DNA of 64,000 nucleotides from Burkholderia sp. FERM BP-3421 (GCF_028657905.1 NZ_CP117782.1:992001-1056000), one strand, 5' to 3'; counted from the first letter of the stretch, positions 1-8,808 are shown. Notes: generated by a model from the letters alone, not told the origin. Numbers and translations are program-made.

Positions 1-98
1 TGCACGAGGCGGGCTACCGGATGCTCGGCGCGGGCGTGGTCAACATGTTCCCGAATACCTCGCACGTCGAATCGATCGCGGTGTTCGAGCGGGACTGA
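1..98 (+). CDS. rlmD: C-terminal end of 23S rRNA (uracil-5-)-methyltransferase RlmD (partial)
   Basis: Only the last 31 codons of this gene lie in the window; they are read in the frame of position 3 and end at TGA 96-98. The tail contains NMFPNTSHVESIAVFER, which fits the conserved C-terminal MFPxTxHxES block of the RumA/TrmA family of SAM-dependent RNA uracil C5-methyltransferases. E. coli RlmD, which methylates U1939 of 23S rRNA, ends in a very similar way. The catalytic Cys and the iron-sulfur Cys residues lie outside the window, so the choice of RlmD over the paralogues TrmA or RlmC rests on this short tail alone. The gene converges on the Bax-inhibitor-like gene and shares its terminator. 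Confidence 0.6.
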   Translation, partial: HEAGYRMLGAGVVNMFPNTSHVESIAVFERD

Positions 99-129
99 CG
101 CGCCGCGCGGCATCGCGCGGACGAAAAAA

Positions 130-154
130 AACCGGCTCGAGGGCCGGTTTTTTC
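130..154. terminator. Bidirectional intrinsic terminator between rlmD and the BI-1 family gene
   Basis: A 7-bp stem AACCGGC (130-136) pairs with GCCGGTT (143-149). It is flanked by an A run on the left and a T run on the right (148-153), so it can stop transcription from both converging genes. Confidence 0.85.
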
Positions 155-171
155 TGTCGCGCGCGGCGCAA

Positions 172-870
172 TCAGTTGCGGTTGCCGCCGAAGATGCCGA
201 GCAGCGCCAGCAGGTTCGTGAACACGTTGTACAGATCGAGGTAGATCGCGAGCGTGGCCGTGATGTAGTTGGTCTCGCCGCCGTTCACGACGCGCTGCAC
301 GTCGAACAGCATGTAAGCGGAGAAGATCACGATCGCGAGCACCGAGACCGTGAGCATCAACGCCGGCAGTTGCAGGAACATGTTGGCGGCCATGGCGAGC
401 AGCAGCACGATCACGCCCATGAACAGCCACTTGCCGAGCCCCGAGAAATCGCGCTTGCTGACGGTGGCGATCGTCGCCATCGCGGCGAAGATGATGCCGG
501 TGCCGCCGAAGGCAAGCATGATCAGCGACGGGCCGTTCGAGAAGCCGAGGATGAAGCTCAGCAGGCGCGACAGCATCAGGCCCATGAAGAACGTGAAGCC
601 GAGCAGCACGAATACGCCGGCGCTGCTGTTCTTGGTGCGCTCGATCGCGAACATGAAGCCGAACGCGATCGCGAAGAACGCGAGCAGGCTCATGGCCGGG
701 CTCGTGGCCGCGAACAGCGAGAAGCCGGTGGCGACGCCGACCCACGCGCCCAGCACGGTCGGCACCATCGACAGGGCGAGCAGCCAGTAGGTGTTGCGCA
801 GCACGCGGTTGCGGGTTTCGGCCGTGCCGACGGCGCCGCCGCGGCCGAAGTTGTACGGATAGTCGTTCAT
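172..870 (-). CDS. Bax inhibitor-1 (BI-1/YccA) family inner-membrane protein
   Basis: The 232-residue protein is almost entirely hydrophobic with about seven membrane segments, and it carries the late Asp/Tyr-rich stretch YLDLYNVFTNLLALLG that closes BI-1/YccA-family proteins. It is an integral inner-membrane protein. E. coli members YccA and YbhL are linked to FtsH/HflKC membrane quality control and ion leak, but the role here is inferred from family only. The start at 870 is chosen over an in-frame ATG at 885 because an AGGAG ribosome site lies about five bases upstream of it. It is a single-gene unit facing rlmD across a shared terminator, and no promoter is obvious in 871-1060. Confidence 0.85.
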   Translation of the reverse strand: MNDYPYNFGRGGAVGTAETRNRVLRNTYWLLALSMVPTVLGAWVGVATGFSLFAATSPAMSLLAFFAIAFGFMFAIERTKNSSAGVFVLLGFTFFMGLMLSRLLSFILGFSNGPSLIMLAFGGTGIIFAAMATIATVSKRDFSGLGKWLFMGVIVLLLAMAANMFLQLPALMLTVSVLAIVIFSAYMLFDVQRVVNGGETNYITATLAIYLDLYNVFTNLLALLGIFGGNRN

Positions 871-1066
871 GCTTTCTCCTAACATTGAACGTGAAAACGT
901 TTGAAGCGCGGACTTCCGGGCGCTGTGTGCGCTGCAGCAATCCGCGATGCTGCTACTCCTAAGATAGGTTTCGAGGCCTTAGGTTTCAATGGCTTGGGCG
1001 TCGAAACCGATGTTTTTGGAACCTTTCATCTGTGTAAGGGTTCAATCGCAATGATACACGGGATCG

Positions 1067-1075
1067 TGTTACAAT
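1067..1075 (+). promoter_or_regulatory. Candidate extended -10 promoter of ndk
   Basis: TG-T-TACAAT (TG at 1067-1068, hexamer 1070-1075) is an extended -10 element placed 46 bp before the ndk start. No good -35 hexamer is visible at 17-18 bp, which is normal for the extended type. Confidence 0.5.
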
Positions 1076-1121
1076 AGCGGATTCATTTGAAAACGTAACC
1101 TCTTAATTTCTTGGAGTTTTT

Positions 1122-1547
1122 ATGGCAATCGAACGCACCCTGTCGATCATCAAGCCGGACGCGGTGGCAAAGAACGTGATCGGTCAGATCTACAGCCGTT
1201 TCGAAGGCGCTGGCCTGAAGGTCATCGCAGCGCGCATGGCGCATCTGTCGCGCGGCGAAGCGGAGAAGTTCTACGCGGTGCACGCAGAGCGTCCGTTCTT
1301 CAAGGACCTCGTCGATTTCATGGTCTCCGGCCCGGTGATGATCCAGGTTCTGGAAGGTGAAGGCGCGATTCTGAAGAACCGCGACCTGATGGGCGCGACG
1401 GACCCGAAGAAGGCGGAAAAGGGCACGATCCGCGCCGACTTCGCGGACAGCATCGACGCGAACGCAGTGCACGGCTCGGACGCCGCTGAAACGGCGCGCG
1501 GCGAGATCGCATTCTTCTTCCCGGAAATGAACGTCTACTCGCGTTAA
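1122..1547 (+). CDS. ndk: Nucleoside diphosphate kinase
   Basis: This cytoplasmic enzyme moves the gamma phosphate of ATP onto other nucleoside diphosphates through a phospho-histidine. The 141-residue length is normal for the family. The N-terminal ERTLSIIKPDAV strand and the active-site NAVHGSD motif with catalytic His117 are both present. A GGAG ribosome site precedes the ATG. It is followed 40 bp later by rlmN, so the two are probably co-transcribed from the extended -10 promoter at 1067-1075. Confidence 0.97.
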   Translation: MAIERTLSIIKPDAVAKNVIGQIYSRFEGAGLKVIAARMAHLSRGEAEKFYAVHAERPFFKDLVDFMVSGPVMIQVLEGEGAILKNRDLMGATDPKKAEKGTIRADFADSIDANAVHGSDAAETARGEIAFFFPEMNVYSR

Positions 1548-1587
1548 GCGAGTGGCTGGATCCGGCGCAGCGGCAAGGCAGGGCATC

Positions 1588-2724
1588 ATGGCGAGTGAAT
1601 CTTCCGTCAATCTTCTCGACTTCGACGCCGAGGGGCTGGTCGCGTACTGCGGCAGCCTCGGCGAGAAGCCGTTTCGGGCCAAGCAGCTGCAGCGCTGGAT
1701 CCATCAATACAATGCCGCCGATTTCGACGGCATGACCGATCTCGCGAAGTCCTTGCGCGAAAAGCTCAAGGGCCGCGCCGAGATCCGCATGCCGGACATC
1801 GCCAGCGATCACGTGTCCACCGACGGCACGCGCAAGTGGCTGATCGACGTCGGCAACGGCAATGCGGTCGAGACGGTCTACATCCCCGAGGAAACGCGCG
1901 GCACGCTGTGCGTGTCCTCGCAGGCGGGGTGCGCGGTCAACTGCCGTTTCTGTTCCACCGGCAAGCAGGGCTTTTCCCGCAATCTGTCGACGGCCGAGAT
2001 CATCGGCCAGTTGCGGATGGCCGAATTCGCGCTGCGGGCGTCGCTCGGGCGCGCGCCGGGCCCGAACGGCAAGGCCGAACGGGTGATCACGAATGTCGTC
2101 ATGATGGGCATGGGCGAGCCGCTGCTCAATTACACGGCGGTCGTACCGGCCATGCGGCTGATGCTTGACGACAATGCGTACGGCCTGTCGCGCCGGCGCG
2201 TCACGCTGTCGACCTCGGGCGTGGTGCCGATGATGGACCGGCTCGGCGCCGAGCTGCCGGTCGCGCTCGCGGTGTCGCTGCACGCGCCGAATGATGCGCT
2301 GCGCGACGAACTCGTGCCGCTCAACCGCAAGCATCCGCTGCGCGAACTGATGGCCGCGTGCCAGCGCTATCTGAAAGTCGCGCCGCGCGATTTCATCACC
2401 TTCGAATACTGCATGCTCGACGGCGTCAACGACACCGAGGCGCATGCCCGCGAGCTGCTCGCGCTCACGCGCGACGTGCCGTGCAAGTTCAATCTGATAC
2501 CGTTCAATCCGTTCCCCGAATCGGGCCTCCTGCGCTCGAAGAACGAACAGATCAAGCGCTTCGCGCAGATTCTGATCGATGCGGGCGTGGTGACGACGGT
2601 ACGCAAGACCCGCGGCGACGATATCGACGCCGCATGCGGTCAGCTGGCAGGGGCGGTCAAGGATCGCACGCGTCTTGCCGAGCGGACCGGCGCAGGAAAA
2701 ATCATCGAGGTCCGGGCGGTTTGA
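1588..2724 (+). CDS. rlmN: Dual-specificity RNA methyltransferase RlmN (23S A2503 / tRNA A37)
   Basis: A radical-SAM enzyme that methylates C2 of A2503 in 23S rRNA and A37 in some tRNAs. From ATG 1588 the protein is 378 residues, close to the E. coli enzyme. The CxxxCxxC iron-sulfur motif is Cys115, Cys119 and Cys122 (AGCAVNCRFCSTGKQGF), and the C-terminal RKTRGDDIDAACGQL block carries the second catalytic Cys. An in-frame GTG at 1552, just after the ndk stop, would add 12 residues (AGSGAAARQGI...) that do not look like part of the family, so ATG 1588 is preferred. It sits between ndk and rodZ as in many beta- and gammaproteobacteria. Confidence 0.95.
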   Translation: MASESSVNLLDFDAEGLVAYCGSLGEKPFRAKQLQRWIHQYNAADFDGMTDLAKSLREKLKGRAEIRMPDIASDHVSTDGTRKWLIDVGNGNAVETVYIPEETRGTLCVSSQAGCAVNCRFCSTGKQGFSRNLSTAEIIGQLRMAEFALRASLGRAPGPNGKAERVITNVVMMGMGEPLLNYTAVVPAMRLMLDDNAYGLSRRRVTLSTSGVVPMMDRLGAELPVALAVSLHAPNDALRDELVPLNRKHPLRELMAACQRYLKVAPRDFITFEYCMLDGVNDTEAHARELLALTRDVPCKFNLIPFNPFPESGLLRSKNEQIKRFAQILIDAGVVTTVRKTRGDDIDAACGQLAGAVKDRTRLAERTGAGKIIEVRAV

Positions 2725-2769
2725 CGGGGATGCCCGGATCTCAGCAGTCAATACGCGAACAGCGATCGG

Positions 2770-2876
2770 ATGCGGCGCATGATTGCGCCGTGCATTGTGT
2801 GACAACGATATTGCGCCTTCTGGCCGGCCACGCCGGCGCGAACGCGCAACTGAAGAAGAATCGACGCGAGGATTAG
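2770..2876 (+). pseudogene. Possible remnant of a small exported-protein gene (pilW/pilF position)
   Basis: This gap between rlmN and rodZ is the place of the TPR pilotin gene pilW/pilF in several betaproteobacteria. ATG 2770 reads MRRMIAPCIV then a stop. One frame over, the text continues as TTILRLLAGHAGANAQLKKN and stops at 2874-2876. Put together, this looks like a frameshifted export signal with an Ala-x-Ala cleavage site followed by only a few codons. The fragment is too short to assign by sequence, and the suggestion rests on position and signal-peptide-like composition. Confidence 0.2.
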
Positions 2877-2877
2877 G

Positions 2878-3918
2878 ATGAGCGAGCCGCAGCCGTCACA
2901 GGGCGCACAGACGAATGCCGGGCCGCAACCGGCGCCGGCGGGCATGGAATCGCTGGCGGCGGTCGGCGCCCGGCTGGCGCAGCTTCGGGAAGCGAAGGGC
3001 TGGTCGGTCGGCGACGTGTCGGCGCGGCTCAAGGTCGCGCCTCCGAAGCTCCGCGCGCTCGAGTCGGGCGACATCAGCCATCTGCCGGGCACGGCGTTCG
3101 CGGTCGGCGTGGTGCGCAGCTACGCGAAGATGCTCGGCGTCGATCCGGAGCCGTTCGCGCAGGTGCTGCGTCGCGAGCGCGGCGCGCCCGAGGTCGATCT
3201 GTCGATGCCCGCGTCGGCGGGCACGGATCTGCCGCGCGGCCGGGTGTCGATTCCGCTGGGCGGCTCGTCGCGCCATCGTTCGTGGCTGTGGGCCGTGGCG
3301 GCGGCCGTGATCGCGGTGGTCGCGGCGGCGATGTGGCATACGGGCGGCGATTCGTCGAACTGGCTCGCGCGCTTCAAGTCCTCGGGCGGCGCGGAAAGCG
3401 CGTCCGCGGTGCAGGCGCAGCCGGAGGCGAGCGCGCCCGAGGCGAGCCCGGTGGCGGGCGGGCCGATCGCGAGTGAGCCGCAGGCTGCCGGTTCCGATGC
3501 GGCCGGGTCGACGCCCGCCGCGACCGACGCTTCGGTCAGCGCGCCGGCCGCGCCGCCCGTCGCAGTGGCGCCGGCTTCCGCCGCGCCCGCCGCTTCCGCG
3601 CCGGCGCCGGTGGTGGTCGCCGGCACGACGGGCGCGAGCGATGCGGCGAGCGCGGTGGTCGCCGCCGCGGGCCAGTCGCTCGTCGAACTGAAGGTCACGC
3701 AGGATTGCTGGTTCAGCGTGCGCGACAAGAACGGCAAGGAAGTCTTCTCCGCGCTGGTGCGCGCGGGCGAGAGCAAACAGGTCTCGGGCGATGCGCCGCT
3801 CAAGGTCACGATCGGCAACAAGGCCGGGCTCGACGCGATAACGGTCGACGGAAAACCCGTCGATCCGGCAAAATATTCGACGGCTCGGGGCAACGTCGCG
3901 CGGTTCACGTTGCCCTGA
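2878..3918 (+). CDS. rodZ: RodZ-like cytoskeletal membrane protein (HTH - TM - DUF4115)
   Basis: RodZ links the MreB filament to the rod elongation complex at the inner membrane. The 346-residue protein has the RodZ layout: a cytoplasmic helix-turn-helix domain (about 24-90, with LAQLREAKGWSVGDVSARL), a single membrane segment (about 133-155), an Ala/Pro/Ser-rich periplasmic linker (about 160-255) and a C-terminal DUF4115 beta domain starting at LVELKVTQDCWFSVRD. The start has an AGGA site just before ATG 2878. Position between rlmN and ispG is the conserved one. A strong terminator follows directly, so it probably ends a transcript. Confidence 0.85.
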   Translation: MSEPQPSQGAQTNAGPQPAPAGMESLAAVGARLAQLREAKGWSVGDVSARLKVAPPKLRALESGDISHLPGTAFAVGVVRSYAKMLGVDPEPFAQVLRRERGAPEVDLSMPASAGTDLPRGRVSIPLGGSSRHRSWLWAVAAAVIAVVAAAMWHTGGDSSNWLARFKSSGGAESASAVQAQPEASAPEASPVAGGPIASEPQAAGSDAAGSTPAATDASVSAPAAPPVAVAPASAAPAASAPAPVVVAGTTGASDAASAVVAAAGQSLVELKVTQDCWFSVRDKNGKEVFSALVRAGESKQVSGDAPLKVTIGNKAGLDAITVDGKPVDPAKYSTARGNVARFTLP

Positions 3919-3923
3919 CGGTA

Positions 3924-3955
3924 AGCGCCGTGGCTGACCGGGCACGGCGCTTTTT
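3924..3955 (+). terminator. Intrinsic terminator after rodZ
   Basis: A 9-bp perfect stem AGCGCCGTG (3924-3932) / CACGGCGCT (3943-3951) ends in TTTTT (3951-3955). It lies 6 bases past the rodZ stop and separates rodZ from ispG. Confidence 0.8.
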
Positions 3956-4007
3956 CAATTCGCGCGTCGCCGGGCAGGCGGCGCATCCGGCGTAAATGGA
4001 TCTATCG

Positions 4008-5312
4008 ATGCAATCCGAAGCTCAATCCCCCCGCAACAGTCAGATTTGTTCAACCGAGCCGGTGTTCGGCGGCCACGCGCCGCGGCGCGTGTCGCACGCG
4101 GTGGATGTCCGTTGGGGCGGGCAGCTCGTGACGATCGGCGGCGCCGCGCCGGTGCGCGTGCAGTCGATGACGAATACCGATACCGCGGACGCGATCGGTA
4201 CGGCCATCCAGATCAAGGAACTCGCGAACGCCGGCTCCGAACTGGTGCGGATCACGGTGGACACGCCGGCCGCCGCCGCCGCCGTGCCCGCGATTCGCGA
4301 GCAGCTCGACCGCATGGGCGTCATGGTGCCGCTCGTCGGCGACTTCCATTACAACGGCCATCTGCTGCTGCGCGACCACCCCGGTTGCGCGGAATCGCTG
4401 TCGAAGTACCGGATCAATCCGGGCAACGTCGGCCAGGGCGCGAAGCGCGACACGCAGTTCGCGCAGATGATCGAGTTCGCGGCCAAGTACGACAAGCCGG
4501 TGCGGATCGGCGTGAACTGGGGCAGCCTCGACCAGGATCTGCTCGCCCGCATGATGGATGAGAACGCCGCGCGCGCGGTGCCGTGGGAAGCCCAGAGCGT
4601 GATGTACGAGGCGCTGATCCAGTCGGCGATCGGCTCCGCCGAGCGGGCGGTCGAGCTGGGCCTCGGGCGCGACCGGATCGTGCTGTCGTGCAAGGTCAGC
4701 GGCGTGCAGGACCTGATCGCGGTGTATCGCGAGCTGTCGCGTCGCTGCGGATTCGCGCTGCACCTGGGCCTGACCGAAGCCGGGATGGGCTCGAAGGGCA
4801 TCGTCGCGTCGACGGCGGCGCTGGGCGTGCTGCTGCAGGAAGGCATCGGCGACACGATCCGCATCTCGCTGACGCCGGAGCCGGGCGCGCCGCGCACGGG
4901 CGAGGTCGTGGTCGGCCAGGAGATCCTGCAGACCATGGGCCTGCGCGCGTTCGCGCCGATGGTGATCGCATGCCCGGGCTGCGGCCGCACCACGAGCACG
5001 CTGTTCCAGGAACTGGCGATGGACATCCAGACCTACCTGCGCGAGCAGATGCCGGTCTGGCGCAAGACCTACCCGGGCGTCGAGAAAATGAACGTCGCGG
5101 TGATGGGCTGCATCGTCAACGGGCCGGGCGAATCGAAGCACGCGAACATCGGCATCAGCCTGCCGGGCTCCGGCGAGAACCCGGCAGCGCCGGTGTTCAT
5201 CGACGGCGAAAAGGTGAAGACGCTGCGCGGCGAACGCATCGCGGAAGAATTCCAGCAGATCGTCAGCGATTACGTCGAGCGTAACTATGGCCGCGCTGCG
5301 GCCGCGAATTAA
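4008..5312 (+). CDS. ispG: 4-hydroxy-3-methylbut-2-en-1-yl diphosphate synthase IspG (GcpE)
   Basis: IspG is the [4Fe-4S] enzyme that reductively opens methylerythritol cyclodiphosphate, the penultimate step of the MEP isoprenoid pathway. The 434-residue protein is of the longer betaproteobacterial type. Cluster ligands are in CPGCGRT and in GCIVNGPGE, and the N-terminal VQSMTNTDT motif is present. ATG 4008 (MQSEAQ) is preferred over ATG 3996 from my memory of related Burkholderia proteins; neither has a clear ribosome site. The next gene, hisS, begins 17 bp after the stop, so the two form one unit separated from rodZ by a terminator. Confidence 0.96.
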   Translation: MQSEAQSPRNSQICSTEPVFGGHAPRRVSHAVDVRWGGQLVTIGGAAPVRVQSMTNTDTADAIGTAIQIKELANAGSELVRITVDTPAAAAAVPAIREQLDRMGVMVPLVGDFHYNGHLLLRDHPGCAESLSKYRINPGNVGQGAKRDTQFAQMIEFAAKYDKPVRIGVNWGSLDQDLLARMMDENAARAVPWEAQSVMYEALIQSAIGSAERAVELGLGRDRIVLSCKVSGVQDLIAVYRELSRRCGFALHLGLTEAGMGSKGIVASTAALGVLLQEGIGDTIRISLTPEPGAPRTGEVVVGQEILQTMGLRAFAPMVIACPGCGRTTSTLFQELAMDIQTYLREQMPVWRKTYPGVEKMNVAVMGCIVNGPGESKHANIGISLPGSGENPAAPVFIDGEKVKTLRGERIAEEFQQIVSDYVERNYGRAAAAN

Positions 5313-5329
5313 ACGTCAACCGAATACAG

Positions 5330-6670
5330 ATGACAGAACAAAAGCGAAAGATCGAGAAGCTGTCCGGCGTCAAGGGCATGAACGACATCCTGCCGCAGGA
5401 TGCCGGGCTGTGGGAGTTCTTCGAATCGACCGTCAAGTCGCTGCTGCGCGCGTACGGCTATCAGAACATCCGCACGCCGATCGTCGAGCATACGCAGTTG
5501 TTCACGCGCGGCATCGGCGAGGTGACCGACATCGTCGAGAAGGAGATGTACAGCTTCACCGACGCGCTGAACGGCGAGCATCTCACGCTGCGTCCGGAGA
5601 ACACCGCGGCCGTGGTGCGCGCGGCGATCGAGCACAACCTGCTGTACGACGGCCCGAAGCGCCTGTGGTACGTCGGTCCGATGTTCCGTCACGAGCGTCC
5701 GCAGCGCGGCCGCTATCGCCAGTTCCACCAGGTCGGCGTCGAGGCGCTCGGCTTCGCGGGGCCGGACGCGGACGCGGAAATCATCATGATGTGCCAGCGC
5801 CTGTGGGACGACCTCGGGCTGACCGGCATCCGCCTCGAACTCAATTCGCTCGGGCTCGCCGAGGAGCGCGCCGCGCACCGCGTCGAGCTGATCAAGTACC
5901 TCGAGCAGCACGCGGAGCAGCTCGACGAGGACGCGAAGCGCCGCCTGTATACGAACCCGCTGCGCGTGCTCGACACGAAGAACCCCGCGCTGCAGGACGT
6001 CGTGCAGAACGCGCCGAAGCTGATCGACTTCCTCGGCGAGGCGTCGCGCTCGCATTTCGACGGGCTGCAGCGCCTGCTCAAGGCGAACAACATCCCGTTC
6101 ACGGTCAATCCGCGTCTCGTGCGCGGCCTCGACTACTACAACCTGACCGTGTTCGAATGGGTGACCGACAAGCTCGGCGCGCAGGGCACGGTGGCGGCGG
6201 GCGGCCGCTACGATCCGCTGATCGAGCAGCTGGGCGGCAAGCCGACGGCTGCGTGCGGCTGGGCCATGGGCATCGAGCGGATCCTCGAGTTGCTGAAGGA
6301 AGACAAGCTCGTGCCGGAACAGGACGGGGTCGACGTGTACGTGGTGCACCAGGGCGAGGTGGCGCGCGAACAGGCGTTCATTCTCGCCGAGCGGCTGCGC
6401 GACACGGGTCTCGACGTGATCTTCCATTGCAGCGCGGACGGCGCGGGCGCAAGCTTCAAGTCGCAGATGAAGCGCGCGGACGCGAGCGGCGCGGCCTACG
6501 CCGTGATCTTCGGCGAGGATGAGGTCGCGAACGGCACGGCGGGCGTGAAGGCGTTGCGCGGCGCGGGAGCCGAGGGCGAGAAGAACGTTCAGCACACCGT
6601 TCCGGTCGAAGGCTTGACCGAATTTCTAATCAATGCGATGGTTGCAACCGCCGAAGACGGCGACGATTGA
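5330..6670 (+). CDS. hisS: Histidyl-tRNA synthetase
   Basis: Class II aminoacyl-tRNA synthetase that charges tRNA-His. The 446-residue protein shows motif 2 as MFRHERPQRGRYRQFHQ (about 118-134), the histidine-specific GLDYYN block, motif 3 in CGWAMGIERI (near 313) and a C-terminal anticodon-binding domain. It follows ispG by 17 bp and precedes yfgM, the classical ispG-hisS-yfgM-bamB-der order. The catalytically dead paralogue hisZ lies at 14419-15567 in the same window. Confidence 0.97.
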   Translation: MTEQKRKIEKLSGVKGMNDILPQDAGLWEFFESTVKSLLRAYGYQNIRTPIVEHTQLFTRGIGEVTDIVEKEMYSFTDALNGEHLTLRPENTAAVVRAAIEHNLLYDGPKRLWYVGPMFRHERPQRGRYRQFHQVGVEALGFAGPDADAEIIMMCQRLWDDLGLTGIRLELNSLGLAEERAAHRVELIKYLEQHAEQLDEDAKRRLYTNPLRVLDTKNPALQDVVQNAPKLIDFLGEASRSHFDGLQRLLKANNIPFTVNPRLVRGLDYYNLTVFEWVTDKLGAQGTVAAGGRYDPLIEQLGGKPTAACGWAMGIERILELLKEDKLVPEQDGVDVYVVHQGEVAREQAFILAERLRDTGLDVIFHCSADGAGASFKSQMKRADASGAAYAVIFGEDEVANGTAGVKALRGAGAEGEKNVQHTVPVEGLTEFLINAMVATAEDGDD

Positions 6671-6722
6671 TCGCGGCGCGTCCGTCAATAAAAAAGCGTG
6701 TACAGGAAGGAATCGCTGAGCG

Positions 6723-7352
6723 ATGAGTTACCACGACGAACAAGAATCGATTGAAAGCGTAAAAGCCTGGTGGGCCCGCTGGGGCAACCTGACGACCTGG
6801 ATTGCGATTGCAGCCCTCGTCGTCGCGGCCGGCTGGAACGGCTGGAACTACTGGCAGCGCCGTCAGGCGGCCGAGGCGTCGGTGCTGTACGAGCAGATGC
6901 AGCAAGCCGTCGCGGCGAACGACAAGACCAAGGTGGCGCGGGTCGCGTCCGACATGGAAGACAAGTTCGGCGGCACGGCTTACGCGCAGATGACGGCGCT
7001 CGCGGCCGCGAAGTCGCTGTATGCGGCGGGCGATCTGGCGGGCGCGAAGGCGCAACTGCAATGGGCGGTCGATCACGCGAAGGACGACGAGTACAAGCAG
7101 GTCGCGAAGCTTCGTCTCGCCACGCTCCTGCTCGACGAAAAGGCCTACGACGCAGGGCTCGCGCTGCTGTCCGGGGCGTCGTCCGACGGTTTCAAGGGGC
7201 TCGTCGCGGACCGCCGCGGCGACCTGCTGGCCGCGCAGGGCAAGACCGACGACGCGCGCGCCGCATACAAGCTCGCGCTCGACGCGCTGCCGAAGGACGA
7301 CAGCTCCGCGCGCCAGCTGGTGCAATTCAAGCTGGACGCGCTCGGCGGCTGA
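6723..7352 (+). CDS. yfgM: YfgM-like ancillary SecYEG translocon subunit
   Basis: A 209-residue single-span inner-membrane protein with a short cytoplasmic N terminus (MSYHDEQESIESVKAWWARW), a membrane segment at about 23-42 and a periplasmic tetratricopeptide-like domain (repeats near 80-205). In E. coli YfgM binds SecYEG and the chaperone PpiD and helps hand exported proteins to periplasmic chaperones. An AGGA ribosome site precedes ATG 6723. Its place between hisS and bamB agrees with a joint role in envelope protein traffic. Confidence 0.9.
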   Translation: MSYHDEQESIESVKAWWARWGNLTTWIAIAALVVAAGWNGWNYWQRRQAAEASVLYEQMQQAVAANDKTKVARVASDMEDKFGGTAYAQMTALAAAKSLYAAGDLAGAKAQLQWAVDHAKDDEYKQVAKLRLATLLLDEKAYDAGLALLSGASSDGFKGLVADRRGDLLAAQGKTDDARAAYKLALDALPKDDSSARQLVQFKLDALGG

Positions 7353-7398
7353 ATGCCCACGCTCCGTACCACAACCTAACTCTTTGCTTCGCTCACCG

Positions 7399-8544
7399 AT
7401 GAATTTGCTGAAACGTTACGCTGCACCCGCTGCCTGCGCGGCGGCCGTCCTGGTTCTGGCGGCCTGCTCGTCAACGAAGGACGCGCGCCGCGTGCCGACG
7501 CCGCTCACCGAGATCAAACCCGTGCTCGACGTTCAGCAGGTGTGGAAGGCAAGCGTGCCCAAGGGCGGCCGCTATGCGTTCTCGCCCGTGGCTGTCGGCG
7601 ACGCGGTGTACGTCGCGGGCGCGAACGGCGCGGTCGAGAAGATCGATGCGAAGACCGGCCAGGAAGTCTGGCGCACCAAGGTCGGCTCGGATCTGTCGGC
7701 CGGCGTCGGCAGCGACGGCAAGCTGACCGCGGTCGGCGCGCTCAAGGGCGGCCTGTTCGTGCTCGGGCCCGACGGCAAGCTGCTGTGGAAGACCACGGTG
7801 CAGGGCGAGGTCTTCTCGCCGCCGCTCGTCGGCAACGGCCTCGTGATCGTGCGCACGATCGACGGCCAGGTGATCGCGTTCTCCGCCGACACGGGCGAGC
7901 AGAAGTGGGTCTACCGCAACCGCGCGGTGCCGCTGAACCTGCGCGTCTCGGCCGGCATGACCTTCGCGGGCGACGCGGCCGTGCTGGCCGGCTTCCCGGG
8001 CGGCGGGCTGGTGGCGATCGACCTGAAGACGGGCGACCCGTTCTGGCAGACGCCCGTGTCGTTCCCGAAGGGGGTGACCGAGGTCGAGCGGATCAACGAC
8101 GTCAGCGGCCCGCCGACGCTGGTCGGCGCCGAGACCTGCGCCGTCACGTTCCAGGGCCAGCTGGGCTGTTTCGACGCGAACTCGGGGCATGCGGTGTGGG
8201 AGAAGGCGTTCTCGAGCCGCAGCGGCATCGCGCAGGATGAAACGGTGGTGGCGGGCGGCGACGACTGGTCGGTCGTGACCGCGTACGACGCGGCGACGGG
8301 CAACCAGCTGTGGCGCAACGACAAGCTGAAGAGCCGCGACGTCGGTGTGCCGTACCTGCTCGGCCGCGCGGTGGTGCTCGGCGACTACCAGGGCTTCGTG
8401 CACTTCCTGTCGCGCGACGACGGGTCGTTCATCGCCCGGATGAAGACCGACGGCAGCGCGATCACCGCCGCGCCGGTGTTGGCCGGCAATACGCTCGTCG
8501 TGCAAACGCAGGACGGCGGGATCTACGGCTTCCGCCCGCGTTAA
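7399..8544 (+). CDS. bamB: Outer-membrane assembly lipoprotein BamB
   Basis: BamB is the beta-propeller lipoprotein of the BAM complex that inserts outer-membrane proteins. From ATG 7399 the protein has 381 residues, a lipoprotein signal with lipobox LAAC and lipidated Cys23, and repeated PQQ-like blades (for example KIDAKTGQEVWRTKVG and AYDAATGNQLWRNDK). The same frame is open far upstream inside yfgM, so the start is set by the signal peptide. It lies 46 bp after yfgM and ends the unit at a strong hairpin terminator. Confidence 0.95.
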   Translation: MNLLKRYAAPAACAAAVLVLAACSSTKDARRVPTPLTEIKPVLDVQQVWKASVPKGGRYAFSPVAVGDAVYVAGANGAVEKIDAKTGQEVWRTKVGSDLSAGVGSDGKLTAVGALKGGLFVLGPDGKLLWKTTVQGEVFSPPLVGNGLVIVRTIDGQVIAFSADTGEQKWVYRNRAVPLNLRVSAGMTFAGDAAVLAGFPGGGLVAIDLKTGDPFWQTPVSFPKGVTEVERINDVSGPPTLVGAETCAVTFQGQLGCFDANSGHAVWEKAFSSRSGIAQDETVVAGGDDWSVVTAYDAATGNQLWRNDKLKSRDVGVPYLLGRAVVLGDYQGFVHFLSRDDGSFIARMKTDGSAITAAPVLAGNTLVVQTQDGGIYGFRPR

Positions 8545-8562
8545 GTCCGGCTCGCGGTATCC

Positions 8563-8600
8563 GCGCGGCTCCGCCTGGTGCGGGCCGCGCGTTGTTTTTT
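8563..8600 (+). terminator. Intrinsic terminator after bamB
   Basis: GCGCGGC (8563-8569) pairs with GCCGCGC (8584-8590), with an inner CCGC/GCGG stem and one bulged T. It is followed by GTTGTTTTTT (8591-8600). Confidence 0.85.
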
Positions 8601-8808
8601 CGCAGGCGAACGACGGCGGCCGGCCGCCCGGCTACGCGTCCGGTCCGCCGCCCATCGCCATAGAGTAGTGCCAGAACAGGCGGCGCCGGATTGCGCGCCG
8701 CGGCGCCGTCCTTCGGGAGCGGCGCGAATTTCGTGCTAATTTTCATTAAACGCAGTCGCCTGCCGGAGCAGGCCTCCCTCCGCTGCGTTTCACCGAAGAC
8801 GACATCAG

